Below, in pieces: positions 5,426-12,609 of a DNA stretch of 30,337 nucleotides (within the stretch, counting starts at the first letter, position 1; the number at the start of each line of letters is the position of its first letter). The position numbers were made by a program, and so were the translations under genes. The notes beneath the pieces were generated by a model. That model was not told the DNA's origin and did not search any database. It saw nothing but the letters and a program-made list of their open reading frames with translations. The stretch spans positions 1 to 30,337 of the forward strand of contig JAKBCD010000001.1 in NCBI GenBank assembly GCA_021808205.1. The letters are read 5' to 3'. Source of the stretch: Pseudomonadota bacterium. Lineage in GTDB: Bacteria; Pseudomonadota; Alphaproteobacteria; Acetobacterales; Acetobacteraceae.

Positions 5426-7206
5426 CCAAGCCTGAAACGATCTCCGCCCTACTGGCGGGTGCTGACATTCGCGTGAAGCGCGTTCCGTCGCCGGGGCAGT
5501 CGGTCAAGGCTCTGTGCCCTCGTTGCGGCGGCGGGCGCACGCATGAGCAATCGTTGTCCCTCACAATCGACCAGGACGGCGGCGGAGCCACATGGCGCTG
5601 CCATCGTGGCTCTTGCGGTTGGCAGGATGGCGCACGCCTCTCCATTGCCGCCAGCGCCTCCTACGCGCCGCCGCGCGCCGTGTCGTACCAAACCCCGCCC
5701 CCGCACGCCGTGGCGAACGATGACCGCCCTGCCGCCCTGTACGAGTTCTTCTCCAAACGTGGTATCGGTGCCGAGACGGTGGACAATTTTGGCCTGTACC
5801 TGACTGACCGCCGCTTCTCGGTAGCGGGGGAATGGGTTTCTCGGCCGTGCATTGTGTTCCCGTACCTGCATAGCGGTAAGGTGGTGAACCGGAAATATCG
5901 TGCCCTGACCGACAAAAATCTCATGGGGCAGGAAAGGGAGCCGTTACCCTCGCTATTCAACATCGACTCGGTTGAGTCGGATGACGTGCTGATCTGGTGC
6001 GAGGGTGAACCGGACGTGTTGGCGTTGCATGAATCCGGATACAGGCAGGTGGTGACGTTGAAGGACGGCGCACCGGACAAGCCGCGCGCCGAGGATGACC
6101 CCGCCCGCGAGACCGATAAACGGTTTGCCGCACTCGCCACACACGCGGAAAAGCTGGGCAAAATCGAGAAAATCATTTTGGCGGGTGACGCGGATGACCC
6201 TGGGTGCATCTTGCGCGAGGAGTTGGCCCGCCGTCTGGGTCGGCATCGCTGCTGGACCGTGGCCTGGCCCGAAGGCTGCAAGGACGCTGGCGACGCGCTG
6301 CGCCTACACGGGGCAGATATCGTGCGTGCCTGCATCGAAGCCGCCCGCCCCTGGCCGATAGAGGGCATCATTGAAGTGACGGGGGCGGCGCTCCGTGAAC
6401 ACCTTGCCCGGCCCGCGCCGCCCGTCCTGTCCACCGGCATCGAGTCTGTGGACCGCGTGCTGAAACTGCCCGGAGAGGGGCGTGTCATCGTCGTCACCGG
6501 CTTCCCGAACTCGGGCAAATCCGCGTGGACGCGCTACACGATGGTCCATCTCATGAAACGCCATGCCCGGCGCTGGCTCGTTTTCACCCCGGAAATGGCC
6601 CCGGTCCTGGAATTTGCGGCCCAGGCCGCGCAAATCCTTATTGGCAAGCCCGCCCGCCGGGTATTCGAGCTGCCCGATCTAACCCCCATGACAGATGCAG
6701 AACAGGACAAGGCCGGGGAATGGTTGCGCGGACGGCTCTCATTCCTGGCGACGGATGCGGAGGATAATCCGCCCTCGGTGGATTGGATTCTTGATCGTGC
6801 CCGTGATGCAGTGCTGCGCCTCGGGGTCACAGACCTCTTGATTGACCCTTTCAACGAGATCGAGCATGTGGATTCCCAGCGCGAGACGGAAACCGCCTTT
6901 ATCGGACGGACCCTCCAGCGCTTCTGCACCTTCGGGCAGCATCATGGGTGCAACATTTGGATTGTGGCGCACCCGGCCAAACCCATGCGAGGCAAGGACG
7001 GGGAACCGCCAAAACCGCCTGGCCCCTATGATATTTCCGGTTCGGCGCATTGGGCAAATAAGGCGGACCTGGGAATCACCATTCATCGCCCGGAGGATGT
7101 GACCTCGTTGATAATTTGGAAAGCGCGCTTCCATCGGTGGGGCAAGAAGAACGGTTTTGCATTCATGGAATATGACCTCGAAACCTGCCGGTATCGGTCA
7201 GCATAA
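5422..7206 (+). CDS. TOPRIM primase - DnaB-type helicase
   Basis: This 594-residue replication enzyme resembles phage T7 gp4 and Twinkle. Near the N terminus a zinc ribbon is formed by Cys32, Cys35, Cys60 and Cys65. A TOPRIM primase fold follows, with Glu194 in WCEGEPD and Asp256/Asp258 in LAGDADDPG. The C-terminal half is a RecA/DnaB helicase: Walker A GFPNSGKS (360-367), Walker B DLLIDP (471-476) and the WIVAHPAK strand near 513-520. The start is the GTG at 5422, which overlaps the TGA of the initiator gene. The open frame upstream overlaps that gene and is not coding. It probably makes primers and unwinds DNA for replication of the excised element. All key motifs are intact. Confidence 0.93.
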   Translation: MTKPETISALLAGADIRVKRVPSPGQSVKALCPRCGGGRTHEQSLSLTIDQDGGGATWRCHRGSCGWQDGARLSIAASASYAPPRAVSYQTPPPHAVANDDRPAALYEFFSKRGIGAETVDNFGLYLTDRRFSVAGEWVSRPCIVFPYLHSGKVVNRKYRALTDKNLMGQEREPLPSLFNIDSVESDDVLIWCEGEPDVLALHESGYRQVVTLKDGAPDKPRAEDDPARETDKRFAALATHAEKLGKIEKIILAGDADDPGCILREELARRLGRHRCWTVAWPEGCKDAGDALRLHGADIVRACIEAARPWPIEGIIEVTGAALREHLARPAPPVLSTGIESVDRVLKLPGEGRVIVVTGFPNSGKSAWTRYTMVHLMKRHARRWLVFTPEMAPVLEFAAQAAQILIGKPARRVFELPDLTPMTDAEQDKAGEWLRGRLSFLATDAEDNPPSVDWILDRARDAVLRLGVTDLLIDPFNEIEHVDSQRETETAFIGRTLQRFCTFGQHHGCNIWIVAHPAKPMRGKDGEPPKPPGPYDISGSAHWANKADLGITIHRPEDVTSLIIWKARFHRWGKKNGFAFMEYDLETCRYRSA

Positions 7207-7322
7207 CAAGTAATTTTTAGACCGTCCGGCTGAGAGTTTTCTCTGTCAGTGAAAGTCGTGACGGGCAGATTACCCCAATTGAGACGGTATCTTGCCGCTC
7301 CGAGATTGCAAAGGAAGAAGTG

Positions 7323-7709
7323 ATGGCCTCGCATTTTGATGAATTGCTCAAGGAGCTTGCCCGCCATGAGGCGGCGCTTTCCCGCCACGAGGGAGACTCG
7401 TTCGTGAAGTCCCTGACTGCGCCGGTCCTGCGCGGTTTCAATGCCGTTGACCGCGCCACACGCGCCGTGAACGCGCTTGGTAAAAGCCTGGGCAACCCGT
7501 TCAATGCGGCCAAGTCCAAGAAACCCGGAGCGCCCTCCATTGAGGAACGCCGGGAGATGATGGCCAAAGCGCTCACGGGCCTGAACCTGAAAATCGGGGA
7601 GGCGGCGGCTTCTGGCAACCTGAGTGCCGTCGAAATCGCCACGCTTGAGGCGCGACTCCACGGCCTTGTCCAGCGCGCCGCGCCGCATCTCAAAGCCGGG
7701 GGGCGATAA
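7323..7709 (+). CDS. Hypothetical protein, helical
   Basis: This 128-residue protein has a strong ribosome site (AAGGAAG) six bases before the ATG; a GTG lies directly before that ATG. It is rich in Ala, Lys and Glu and mostly helical. It has an opening amphipathic helix (HFDELLKELARHEAALSRH), a basic middle (AAKSKKPGAP) and a final pair of helices. I recognise no domain. It opens a packed run of small plus-strand genes, and its stop codon shares one base with the next start. Possible roles include a structural or scaffold adaptor of the element, but nothing in the sequence proves this. Confidence 0.75.
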   Translation: MASHFDELLKELARHEAALSRHEGDSFVKSLTAPVLRGFNAVDRATRAVNALGKSLGNPFNAAKSKKPGAPSIEERREMMAKALTGLNLKIGEAAASGNLSAVEIATLEARLHGLVQRAAPHLKAGGR

Positions 7710-8062
7710 TGGCCCGGCCTCGCAAAATCCCCACGCGCTCCATCGCGGAAATCGAATCTGCCTTCGCGGAAGAAATGGGGCAGCTTTCTTTGCTCCAGCG
7801 CGACTTACGCGATGCCCTTGTGCTGAGGGAGAATACCCGGTCCTATCGCGCCGCGTTGGCGGAAACAGAGCGTGAAGTTGCCAGCCTGCGCGCGGCGCTG
7901 GAAAATGCCCGCGCCCTCGAAGCCGCCCGGCGGCAGGAAGAAGTTGCCGCCGATGCCGCCGCTCTTATCGAGGAAGCCAACACGGCTCATGCCGCCTTCC
8001 TTGCCACGCTCGAAATCCCCTCCCTTCATTTCAAGGAAGCCACCGATGCCTGCTTTGCCTGA
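7709..8062 (+). CDS. Coiled-coil hypothetical protein
   Basis: This 117-residue protein begins at an ATG sharing a base with the previous stop (TAATG). After a basic lead (MARPRKIPTRS) it is almost entirely coiled coil, from about residue 12 to 95, with regular Leu/Ala spacing and alternating Glu and Arg (LAETEREVASLRAALENA). There is no catalytic motif. It overlaps the next gene, which is also coiled coil, so the two may form a heteromeric bundle. Coiled-coil proteins of this size serve as scaffolds, tail-tape fragments or regulators in phage-related elements, and the role here is unknown. Confidence 0.75.
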   Translation: MARPRKIPTRSIAEIESAFAEEMGQLSLLQRDLRDALVLRENTRSYRAALAETEREVASLRAALENARALEAARRQEEVAADAAALIEEANTAHAAFLATLEIPSLHFKEATDACFA

Positions 8063-8591
8063 ACCCTATTCGCAACATATTGAAACCCTCACGGGGGAGA
8101 TGGCCAGTGCCGCGCACGATGCCGGACGCGCCCGCCGCGCTGTCGAGGTGGAAGAGGCCCACCGACAGCAGATTGCCGACCGCGTGGCCGATCTCGCCGC
8201 GCGGCGCGAAAACATCATCGCGCGGCGCAGCACCGGGGCGCACGCTGAGGCCGATGCGGCGGACCTGGCACTGATCCAGGCGGACACGGAAGGGTTGCAA
8301 CTCCTCCTCGCGGAAGCGGCGGAGAAGGTGGCGCAAGCCCAGCGCGTCCATTCCGAACATGCTGCCCGCGCCTCCAGCCTGCGCCAGCAGCTTGCGGAAC
8401 TCCAGGCCCTAGCCAAGCGCGATGCCTTGATTGAGTATCTCGCTGCCCTGGGCGAAAAAATGAACGAGGGCTTGTCCGGGTTGGAGGAGGCGGCCCGGTT
8501 GACCGGTTACAGCGGCCGCCCGTTGTGGTCGCCTCCGGCCCCGCTCTGGGCGGCGCTTCGCAAACTCGCCGCGCAGTCCGGGGTGCTGTAA
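8046..8591 (+). CDS. Coiled-coil hypothetical protein
   Basis: This 181-residue protein is dominated by a long coiled coil from about residue 10 to 135 (HIETLTGEMASAAHDAGRAR onward), rich in Ala, Glu and Arg. A short C-terminal domain follows (EEAARLTGYSGRPLWSPPAP) and ends in a hydrophobic helix. The ATG at 8046 is preferred because it overlaps the previous gene by 17 bases. The open frame further upstream overlaps that gene fully and is alanine/proline-rich noise. No domain is recognised. The pairing with the preceding coiled-coil gene suggests a complex. Confidence 0.75.
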   Translation: MPALPEPYSQHIETLTGEMASAAHDAGRARRAVEVEEAHRQQIADRVADLAARRENIIARRSTGAHAEADAADLALIQADTEGLQLLLAEAAEKVAQAQRVHSEHAARASSLRQQLAELQALAKRDALIEYLAALGEKMNEGLSGLEEAARLTGYSGRPLWSPPAPLWAALRKLAAQSGVL

Positions 8592-8597
8592 CCCGCC

Positions 8598-9104
8598 ATG
8601 GACTCGCGGCTGGAACTCTTCACATGCGAACGGCAAAAAACGCGACTGACGGTGGCAGGATGCCGCCGCATGTGGGAGTCGGCGCATGACCCTGAACGCA
8701 CACCGCACCCCTGGGAAGGTCGCGCCGCTTGCGTCGCCTGCCCGGTGGGCGCGGGGCATGCAGGGCAGCGGGTCAATCCGGTTGCAGCAGATGTGCATCT
8801 GCTCGCCACTACCTGCCCGCGTTGCCTGCGGCAATCGGAGAGGATCATCAACGGGCGATTTTGCGTTTCCTGCTACAACCGCCACAATGAGGCGTTGCGT
8901 GGAAAAAACGGCAAGGGCAGCACGCCCAGGCTCTGCGCTCATCTCCATGATCTGGAAGTCGCGGTGTCTGGGGCGGCCGAGGACGTGGAAATCCGCGCGG
9001 CGCACAGTATTACCGGAGCAACGGAAGTCATCATATCCGCTGCGAAACATGCGGAGTCTTCCCTTTCATTTTCGTGGGCTGCTTTCGGCCCCGGAAACAT
9101 CTAA
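8598..9104 (+). CDS. Cys-rich, probable zinc-binding protein
   Basis: This 168-residue protein has three Cys clusters that suggest zinc binding: Cys-Arg-Arg near residue 22, then CVACP near 45, and a clear four-Cys ribbon CPRCL...FCVSC at about 74-92 with HN following. The C-terminal 60 residues are not recognisable. It starts six bases after the previous stop, within the same run of genes. Small zinc-ribbon proteins are frequent in phage and satellite genomes as transcription modulators or DNA-binding adaptors. The specific role is unknown. Confidence 0.7.
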   Translation: MDSRLELFTCERQKTRLTVAGCRRMWESAHDPERTPHPWEGRAACVACPVGAGHAGQRVNPVAADVHLLATTCPRCLRQSERIINGRFCVSCYNRHNEALRGKNGKGSTPRLCAHLHDLEVAVSGAAEDVEIRAAHSITGATEVIISAAKHAESSLSFSWAAFGPGNI

Positions 9105-9130
9105 ACCGTTCACAAAAAGGAAACCCCTAC

Positions 9131-9454
9131 ATGAATGATGTATTCGGTCTGGGTAAAATCACTGACGCGCTGGACGGCGGGCACACTATCACGGCTGCCG
9201 CCAGTAAGCTCAGCATCAAGCCGCGCAAGCTGGTTGAATGGCTAAAATACCATCGGTGGATGTACCAGCGCGGAGGAGAACTGCACGCCTACCAACAGCA
9301 AGCGCGTGCGGGGCGGGTGGTTAGCAAGATCGTGCCATTGGCGTCGGACGCCGGGGAAACATTCGATCATGTGTATTGGTGTCCATTGATTACGCCCCAG
9401 GGTATGGCAGAACTCGCTGCCGCTTTTGGCGTGGAATTTGAGGCGGCGGCATGA
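9131..9454 (+). CDS. KilAC-domain (phage antirepressor C-terminal) protein
   Basis: This 107-residue protein matches the KilAC/ANT DNA-binding domain. Residues 20-50 form a helix-turn-helix (AAASKLSIKPRKLVEWLKYH). This is followed by the typical WMYQRGGELHAYQQQARAG segment and the closing ITPQGMAELAAAFG helix, equivalent to the 'v T.kG...La' end of the family. The ATG at 9131 is chosen because AAGGA lies about nine bases upstream. In phages this domain is usually fused to KilAN, BRO or Rha domains and lifts repression during induction. Here it stands alone. It could antagonise a repressor of the element or of a helper phage. Its stop overlaps the next start (ATGA). Confidence 0.78.
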   Translation: MNDVFGLGKITDALDGGHTITAAASKLSIKPRKLVEWLKYHRWMYQRGGELHAYQQQARAGRVVSKIVPLASDAGETFDHVYWCPLITPQGMAELAAAFGVEFEAAA

Positions 9455-9777
9455 GTGCGGCACTGGCTGTGTGCCCCGCTGCTGCCGGAAATACCGGGGC
9501 CAGTTCGCCGGTCCCCGCGAACGATGCGGCTATTCTGTACCGGCGCACCGCGCACGTCTGCCGTACCTGCTTAGGCCCTGTCATGGAGCATGGCGGCGGC
9601 TACGTATGCGCCGTGTGCGACGCCTCCGGGGCCACGCCGTCCTCGATCTGCGGGTGCGGCATCAAGGTCCAAGGCCCCGGCGGACGGCGGCGGCTTTTCG
9701 CCTGCACTCCGAATCCGGCTCGCGGCCCGGCCTCGCCCTCGGGTTATGTCATCACCTTCGCCCCGGAGGCGATTTGA
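9451..9777 (+). CDS. Small Cys-rich zinc-ribbon-like protein
   Basis: This 108-residue protein begins at an ATGA overlap with the KilAC gene. After an Ala-rich disordered lead it has CRTC at about 37-40, CAVC at about 52-55 and CGCG near 67-69, a spacing compatible with one zinc ribbon. The tail is Arg/Pro-rich. No enzyme motif is visible. It ends at a TGATG junction with the next gene and therefore belongs to the same coupled operon. I cannot assign a function. Confidence 0.65.
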   Translation: MSAALAVCPAAAGNTGASSPVPANDAAILYRRTAHVCRTCLGPVMEHGGGYVCAVCDASGATPSSICGCGIKVQGPGGRRRLFACTPNPARGPASPSGYVITFAPEAI

Positions 9778-9986
9778 TGGAGATGACGCCGTTTGCGTAC
9801 CATGAGGCGCGCGAAAACCTTTCCGATGATCTGCGCGCGGGCCGGGTGGAGCAAACGCCGGAGGCAATTTTCGAGCATGTGCGCGCTTCTGCTGGCGTCA
9901 CTGCGAATGCGGCGGCGTGGTTCACGGAGCGGTTTTTTAACGATCTCCGCCGCTATTTGCAACGAAATCAGATTATTCCACGATAA
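9777..9986 (+). CDS. Small hypothetical protein, helical
   Basis: This 69-residue protein starts at the ATG that shares a base with the previous stop (TGATG). The open frame upstream overlaps the Cys-rich gene and is Arg-rich noise. The sequence is polar with two predicted helices (AYHEARENLSDDLRAG and ANAAAWFTERFFNDLRRYLQ) and no Cys. It is the last gene of the coupled series that begins at 9131. No family is recognised. Confidence 0.65.
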   Translation: MEMTPFAYHEARENLSDDLRAGRVEQTPEAIFEHVRASAGVTANAAAWFTERFFNDLRRYLQRNQIIPR

Positions 9987-10468
9987 CCGAAAATGTTGAA
10001 AAACCGGAGCCTGTCCAGCATTATTGGCGCATGAAAACGCTAAGCTGGATGATTGGGTTTACCGTCATCATGAACATTGTAATTCTGGTATTCGGCAGAT
10101 AGTGGACGTGCCTACCATTCTCCCGGCTGTGCCGCCGGTCGCGGCAATATCCCGGCTGGACAAAATGATGTGATTCCCGTGGCGGTTTCTGCGGCATTAT
10201 GTCCTGGTTACGCGGACATACAATAGGCAATCCAATAGGAAATAGAAGGGGGATACGGGATGGAGCCGCGCTGGTAAGTATCGGATTAGGGTTGATTTTG
10301 GCCTCGTTTCCTTCCCCGGTGTGGCGTCCTTCTCATGGCATCTCAAATGGGGTCTGTACGAATCATCGGCTTTACGCCAGCATGAAAACCCGCCTTGGGC
10401 CGCGCTGATTATCACGGTTTGAGAAATTCTTAGGGCGCTCGGGTGGCTCGTGACGCGAACCTGACGGC
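9987..10468 (+). other. Gene-poor gap with two possible micro-genes
   Basis: This 480-base stretch is AT-richer than the genes on both sides. Two small plus-strand frames deserve mention. The first, 10031-10102, would encode a 23-residue peptide whose final 17 residues (MIGFTVIMNIVILVFGR) form a membrane span. Its stop TAG shares a base with a GTG at 10102 that opens another short frame. The second, 10199-10408 (69 residues), contains a hydrophobic stretch (AALVSIGLGLILASFP). Neither has a clear ribosome site. Both could be membrane micro-proteins or the remains of decayed genes. Nothing else was seen. Confidence 0.3.
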
Positions 10469-11014
10469 ATGAGTGATGACATAAAAATGGAAGTGATTGC
10501 CGCCGCGCGTGCTGCGGCAAATGGGCGCGGCGGATGGGCCAAGGTCAGCATCGCAGCTTTGGTGAAACAATTTGCCGGGCGGGCGTCGCAGGCTTCAATT
10601 TACAGGTGGGTGGCGGAGGCGAAGGAGAAGCGCGGAGGTCGCGTGCCGGTTGACGTGCCCTTTGCGGCCCCGGCTCCGCAGCCGGGCGACCCATCCGTGC
10701 CGGTGCCGGTCACACAACTCGTCCAGATGTGCGTGCAGGCAGGGCAGGACGTGATGGCGGCGTCGCGGGGGCCGGACGGGAAGCCGCGCAATTCTAAAAT
10801 GCTCATCCGGGCCACGGATAGCCTGCGGCGCTGCCTGGAGACGGCGGTGCGGTTGCAGGAAGCCATCGCGGATGCGCTGGCACTGGAGGAGTATGACCGG
10901 GTTATCCTGGATGAAATTGCCAAGATTGACCCAGCGGTGGCGGCGCGCATCACGGCCCGGCTCCTCGAATTGAACGCCACATACTCGGCCCGACTTGGTA
11001 TGGAGTCGAAATGA
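10469..11014 (+). CDS. HTH protein, possibly terminase-small-subunit-like
   Basis: This 181-residue protein has an N-terminal helix-turn-helix (about residues 25-50, VSIAALVKQFAGRASQASIY followed by RWV). A Pro-rich linker covers about 57-82. A long helical region from about 85 to 175 contains charged oligomerisation-type helices (ATDSLRRCLETAVRLQEAIA) and ends in an AARITARLLELNATYSARLG helix. A DNA-binding head plus an oligomerising helical part is the plan of small terminase subunits, which some satellites use to redirect helper-phage packaging. No terminase family match can be shown by eye, and a transcription regulator is equally possible. The ribosome site is weak. Its stop overlaps the next start (ATGA). 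Confidence 0.6.
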   Translation: MSDDIKMEVIAAARAAANGRGGWAKVSIAALVKQFAGRASQASIYRWVAEAKEKRGGRVPVDVPFAAPAPQPGDPSVPVPVTQLVQMCVQAGQDVMAASRGPDGKPRNSKMLIRATDSLRRCLETAVRLQEAIADALALEEYDRVILDEIAKIDPAVAARITARLLELNATYSARLGMESK

Positions 11015-11232
11015 TCTCCTCGATCCCTCATGCTCTGGCGCTGCCGGATTTCGTCATCGTGCCGCCCGAGGCGTTGCATAACCTGCGTGCATTGGTCGAA
11101 TGCACGCTCGACGCGGTGAATCGTGGCGATTTCCCCGCCCCCTTCGACGAGGTAGATATGGATGTGGATACCTTTCTTGGGGGCTTTATAATCGCTCATG
11201 GTGGCAGTTTAGCGGGGTTTGTTCGTCGCTGA
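11011..11232 (+). CDS. Small hypothetical protein
   Basis: This 73-residue acidic protein is coupled to the HTH gene by an ATGA overlap. It begins with a hydrophobic segment (LPDFVIVPPEALHNLRALVE), continues with an acidic loop (FDEVDMDVDTF) and ends in a glycine-rich tail. No motif is recognised. It is the last plus-strand gene of the backbone and ends only eleven bases from the convergent GIY-YIG gene, where the cargo region starts. Confidence 0.6.
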   Translation: MISSIPHALALPDFVIVPPEALHNLRALVECTLDAVNRGDFPAPFDEVDMDVDTFLGGFIIAHGGSLAGFVRR

Positions 11233-11243
11233 TAAGCTATGTC

Positions 11244-11882
11244 CTACCGTCTCCGGTTGTGCTGCTTGTTCCAGGTCGGCAGGTCATCACGGATTGCGTA
11301 GGGTTCGATCTCCTTTGCGATCTTCGCGGCCTCCGGCCCGCTGCCGGTGACGAGCAACTCGACCGTCAAGCTCTCCCGGTTCACATGAATGAGTTGGCCG
11401 GATTGGTGCTTGCGGCCGGAGTCGTTCTTCCGCGTGTAGTCTCTCAGCCGCTTCTGTAAGCCGCCATTGTCGTATTCGATCGCACGACCGACATAGACGA
11501 CTTTTCCGTTCTCGTCTCGCATCCTGTAGAGGCCAACTTTGTCCCGGTAGTAGGACAGGTCGGCGGCCAGACCGCCAGGCAGTTCCTGCCAATCAAAGAT
11601 CGTTGTCGGCTCGTCGTAGTCTCCAAGCTCGTCGATCGGGGCTCTCGATGTCGGTGGTGTGGGCTGTGGAGAGGGCACGTATCCGCGCCGCTGGTACTCC
11701 GCCTCCGCCATGGTTCTGGTCTCGTTGGCACGGGCCGTCAGCTCTTCAGCAATTGAAGCGACAATCGCTTCCCGGTTTTCCCACACATGGTTTGCCGCCT
11801 CTCTCAAGGCGGTCACAGCGGCTTTCCCAGCCTTTCCGGCCTGATATTTCAACTCCTCCTTAAGGAGCGCCAGCAACCCCAT
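11244..11882 (-). CDS. GIY-YIG nuclease-domain protein
   Basis: This 212-residue protein has a GIY-YIG nuclease fold at its C terminus (about residues 110-210). The signature appears as VGLYRMRD, then VVYVGRA ten residues later. The conserved Arg follows in LQKRLRDYTR, the metal-binding Glu probably in EAAKIAKEIEP, and the closing Asn in LPTWNKQ. The N-terminal 75 residues are helical (LLALLKEELKYQAGKAGKAA, VWENREAIVASIAEELTAR) with a Pro/Thr linker to residue 90. The ATG at 11882 is preferred over one at 11957 because GAGAGG lies five bases before it. It could be a homing or defence nuclease. No intron or intein host gene adjoins it, so a cargo defence role is favoured. Confidence 0.8.
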   Translation of the reverse strand: MGLLALLKEELKYQAGKAGKAAVTALREAANHVWENREAIVASIAEELTARANETRTMAEAEYQRRGYVPSPQPTPPTSRAPIDELGDYDEPTTIFDWQELPGGLAADLSYYRDKVGLYRMRDENGKVVYVGRAIEYDNGGLQKRLRDYTRKNDSGRKHQSGQLIHVNRESLTVELLVTGSGPEAAKIAKEIEPYAIRDDLPTWNKQHNRRR

Positions 11883-11984
11883 ACCTACCTCTCCAGATTT
11901 TAATCTTCCTATATATTGCACTCTGGAACTGACCGGTTTCAACAGCCTTGACTCCATTCCCGTCTCCAGCCTTGCAGGTGAAGT

Positions 11985-12275
11985 TTACAGTGCGGCGCGG
12001 AGTGCGGCGGGCATGAGAGGGAACATCCCCAAATAGGCACCATCGAAATCCAGGCCGCTCTCTGCCTCCGGGTACGCTACCGCGCCCTCGCACAATATGA
12101 CCATCGTCTTGACGAAAGCCGCCTCCGGAGTGGAGCGCGCCAGGGCGCGGCCCTGGGCATAGGCGCGCATGAGCGCCTCGCCCTCCGCGTCACCGGCATC
12201 AGGTGCGGCGCAGGCGGCTTGCGCCTCCCGGATGGCGATGAAGGCGGCGATGGCGTGTTGATCGGGCTGGGGCAT
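11985..12275 (-). CDS. Small hypothetical protein
   Basis: This 96-residue protein is upstream of the GIY-YIG gene on the same strand. The ATG at 12275 is chosen because AAAGAG lies close before it; a further start at 12302 has no such site. The sequence is Ala-rich and helical (HAIAAFIAIREAQAACAAP, EGEALMRAYAQGRALARS) with an acidic second half. No domain is visible. It faces the PIN gene across a divergent control region that holds repeated TAGGA dyads. It may be a partner or antitoxin-like companion of a neighbour, but the sequence does not show this. Confidence 0.55.
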   Translation of the reverse strand: MPQPDQHAIAAFIAIREAQAACAAPDAGDAEGEALMRAYAQGRALARSTPEAAFVKTMVILCEGAVAYPEAESGLDFDGAYLGMFPLMPAALRAAL

Positions 12276-12609
12276 CGGGTTTCTCTTTATTTGTGTTGCC
12301 AAGGTATCTGTCGCCGGACCCTGGAGTCAAGGTAAAAAATATAACAAAAACAATAGGATGAATCCTGTTTTCGATAGGAAACATCCTATCGCATTAAGCC
12401 TCACGCGGCATCCTTCTCGACCGCTATTCACGATGCTGCTTATGCTGACTCTCCCCACGATTGATTAGGCCGCCCCCGCTGTGGTACCGGTCCGCCGCCG
12501 CTCATCTGGTTTTCAAAGGTGAGGCGACGGGCGAGTGTCCGCTATAGTCCATGGCTTTGATTAAATATCGCGCTTTTTGCACCAGTGCTCTCGTGCTACG
12601 TGAACAACG
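12276..12609. promoter_or_regulatory. Divergent control region with TAGGA/TCCTA dyads
   Basis: This 334-base gap separates the divergent small gene and the PIN gene. It contains a perfect 8-base dyad CGATAGGA-aaca-TCCTATCG at 12372-12391. Just before it is a second dyad AGGAT-ga-ATCCT at 12355-12366. The two are about one helical turn apart and share the core ATAGGA/TCCTAT, which looks like tandem operators for an HTH regulator. They lie about 100 bases from the small gene and 220 from the PIN gene. No convincing promoter box was found. The rest of the gap shows no gene. Confidence 0.5.

Noticed and set aside
9933..9941. T run in the 9777-9986 gene as a programmed frameshift site
   Set aside because: A -1 shift meets a stop codon at once (9938-9940) and the heptamer does not fit the X XXY YYZ rule in the reading frame.
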